Positions 63,033 to 64,000 of a stretch of 64,000 nt of DNA are shown piece by piece. Origin of the DNA: an uncultured Alphaproteobacteria bacterium (GTDB taxonomy: Bacteria > Pseudomonadota > Alphaproteobacteria > Methylaequorales > Methylaequoraceae); assembly GCA_902536655.1 (NCBI GenBank), contig CACAYF010000004.1:1-64000 (forward strand), written 5' to 3'. A model generated the notes under the pieces. It had not been told where the DNA came from. It made no database searches and worked only from the letters and a program-made list of their open reading frames with translations. The translations under genes were made by a program, and so were the position numbers. Every line of letters begins with the position of its first letter. Positions within the stretch are counted from its first letter, which is position 1.

Positions 63033-64000
63033 ATGACTGGAAGTTCAATTGGACAACTTTTTAAAGTAACAACTTGGGGCGAAAGCCATGGCGAAGCCTT
63101 AGGATGTGTTATAGAAGGCGTTCCTCCAAACTTAAAAATTGATGAAAAATATATACAAAGTTTTTTAGACAGAAGAAAACCTGGTCAGTCTAAATTCACA
63201 ACACAAAGAAAAGAAGATGACAGAGTCAAAATTTTATCCGGTTTATTTGATAAAAAGACAACTGGCACACCAATATCAATGATTATTTACAATTCTGATC
63301 AAAAATCAAAAGATTACAGTGACATAAAAAATAAATTTAGACCTGGTCATGCAGATTACACTTATCAAATGAAATACGGTATCAGAGATTTTCGTGGAGG
63401 AGGAAGAGCGTCAGCGAGAGAAACAGCCATGCGAGTTGCTGCAGGGGCAATAGCACACAAAATTTTAGGAAAAAAAATTAAGATTAGAGGTGCTTTAATC
63501 CAAATAGGTGAAAAAAAAATAAATTATAACAATTGGAACTGGAAAGAAGTGGAAAAGAATAACTTCTTTTGTCCTGACAAGAATATTTTAAAAACTTGGG
63601 AAGATTATGTTATGAAAATACGAAAAGAAGGATCTTCAATTGGTGCCGTCATTCAAATTACTGCATCTGGTGTCCCTCCAGGTTTAGGAGAACCAGTTTT
63701 TTCAAAAATTGACGCTCTCTTAGCGCAAGGCATAATGAGCATTCCAGCAGTAAAAGGGGTTGAAATCGGAAATGGTTTTAAAAGTGCAGCATTAAGAGGT
63801 GAACAAAATGCTGATGAGATGAAATATCAAAACAATAAAGTTATATTCGAATCTAACAACTCTGGAGGAACCCTTGGAGGAATTTCTTCTGGTCAGGATA
63901 TTGTGGTAAAATTTGCAGTAAAACCGACTAGTTCAATTCTCAAAGAGAGAAAAACAGTAAATCTTGCCAATAAAAATACAATTATTAAAACAAAGGGAAG
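63033..64000 (+). CDS. aroC: Chorismate synthase, 3' truncated by the window
   Basis: Makes chorismate from EPSP with reduced FMN. The first 322 residues are visible of about 360. The family start is clear: [21 protein letters not shown], followed by [29 protein letters not shown] and [18 protein letters not shown], all FMN/EPSP-binding motifs. The start codon at 63033 follows the fabI stop by 2 bases. The reading frame continues past the right end of the window. With aroQ (40031) it is the second shikimate gene here. Confidence 0.96.
   Translation, partial: MTGSSIGQLFKVTTWGESHGEALGCVIEGVPPNLKIDEKYIQSFLDRRKPGQSKFTTQRKEDDRVKILSGLFDKKTTGTPISMIIYNSDQKSKDYSDIKNKFRPGHADYTYQMKYGIRDFRGGGRASARETAMRVAAGAIAHKILGKKIKIRGALIQIGEKKINYNNWNWKEVEKNNFFCPDKNILKTWEDYVMKIRKEGSSIGAVIQITASGVPPGLGEPVFSKIDALLAQGIMSIPAVKGVEIGNGFKSAALRGEQNADEMKYQNNKVIFESNNSGGTLGGISSGQDIVVKFAVKPTSSILKERKTVNLANKNTIIKTKG

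Noticed and set aside
1-64000. CRISPR arrays, insertion sequences, prophage or integrated elements
   Set aside because: No repeated spacer-like units, transposase or integrase genes, or attachment-site duplications were seen; the gene content is core chromosomal.

Overview
The window is one stretch of an AT-rich, tightly packed bacterial chromosome that looks alphaproteobacterial. The clade markers are an ALAS-type 5-aminolevulinate synthase (hemA), an NDUFA12-like complex I accessory protein, DUF2155 next to aat, accB/accC and aroQ, and an RNase E that ends in the GWW motif known from alphaproteobacterial degradosomes. Small intergenic gaps, many 1-4 nt start/stop overlaps and several overlapping convergent 3' ends suggest a streamlined, free-living, probably marine lineage. 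I cannot place it more precisely from sequence alone. No phage, insertion sequence, CRISPR array or rRNA was seen; the only RNA gene found is one elongator tRNA-Met.

Layout. 1-2961: 3' part of an RND efflux pump. 2970-5810: a lone formylmethanofuran dehydrogenase subunit A (fhcA-type) gene, divergent from folE-hisI. 5923-9635: an ALDH2-like aldehyde dehydrogenase with a strong terminator, then a DUF485/ActP-type carboxylate symporter pair and a small HTH protein. 9641-11316: glycosyltransferase and yaaA. 11357-14057: five small genes for exported proteins, including a methionine-rich outer-membrane barrel and a Cys-rich peptide; this is the least understood part. 14106-15437: FkbM methyltransferase, an unknown 84-aa protein, tRNA-Met. 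15609-17260: cytochrome c plus PQQ-dependent sugar dehydrogenase, preceded by a promoter that carries an 18-bp perfect palindrome. 17438-23470: a complete ISC iron-sulfur operon (iscS-U-A-hscB-hscA-fdx-iscX) ending in mnmA, without iscR. 23599-31952: cysE, a hydrolase, anmK, tyrS, a large AsmA-like protein, a peroxiredoxin, and prfB with a programmed +1 frameshift. 31952-38702: mrcA, amiC, rne, an aminotransferase. 38736-44716: an M48/TPR protease, aroQ, accB, accC, aat, DUF2155, tandem MCE (MlaD-like) genes, NDUFA12. 44743-49758: an orphan TSCPD domain of class II ribonucleotide reductase, RidA, a COG3146 acyltransferase, clpA, clpS. 49803-54989: the pgm-ugd-galU nucleotide-sugar operon with a J-domain protein and a glycosyltransferase. 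54981-64000: fhs, a zincin-like protein, pyrE, thiO-thiS-thiG, msrB, hemA, pdxH, fabI and the start of aroC.

How it fits together. One-carbon and oxidative metabolism are represented by fhcA, fhs, folE, the aldehyde dehydrogenase and the PQQ enzyme with its cytochrome. Fe-S assembly is coupled to tRNA thiolation. Cell-envelope genes are spread through the window (mrcA, amiC, anmK, AsmA, MCE, pgm-ugd-galU). The bacterial N-degron pathway is represented by aat, clpS and clpA. The points most worth a second look are the isolated fhcA, the exported-protein cluster, the orphan ribonucleotide-reductase domain, the palindromic operator at the sugar dehydrogenase operon, the zinc-finger HscB in an IscR-less ISC operon, and the prfB recoding site with an unusual GTT shift codon.
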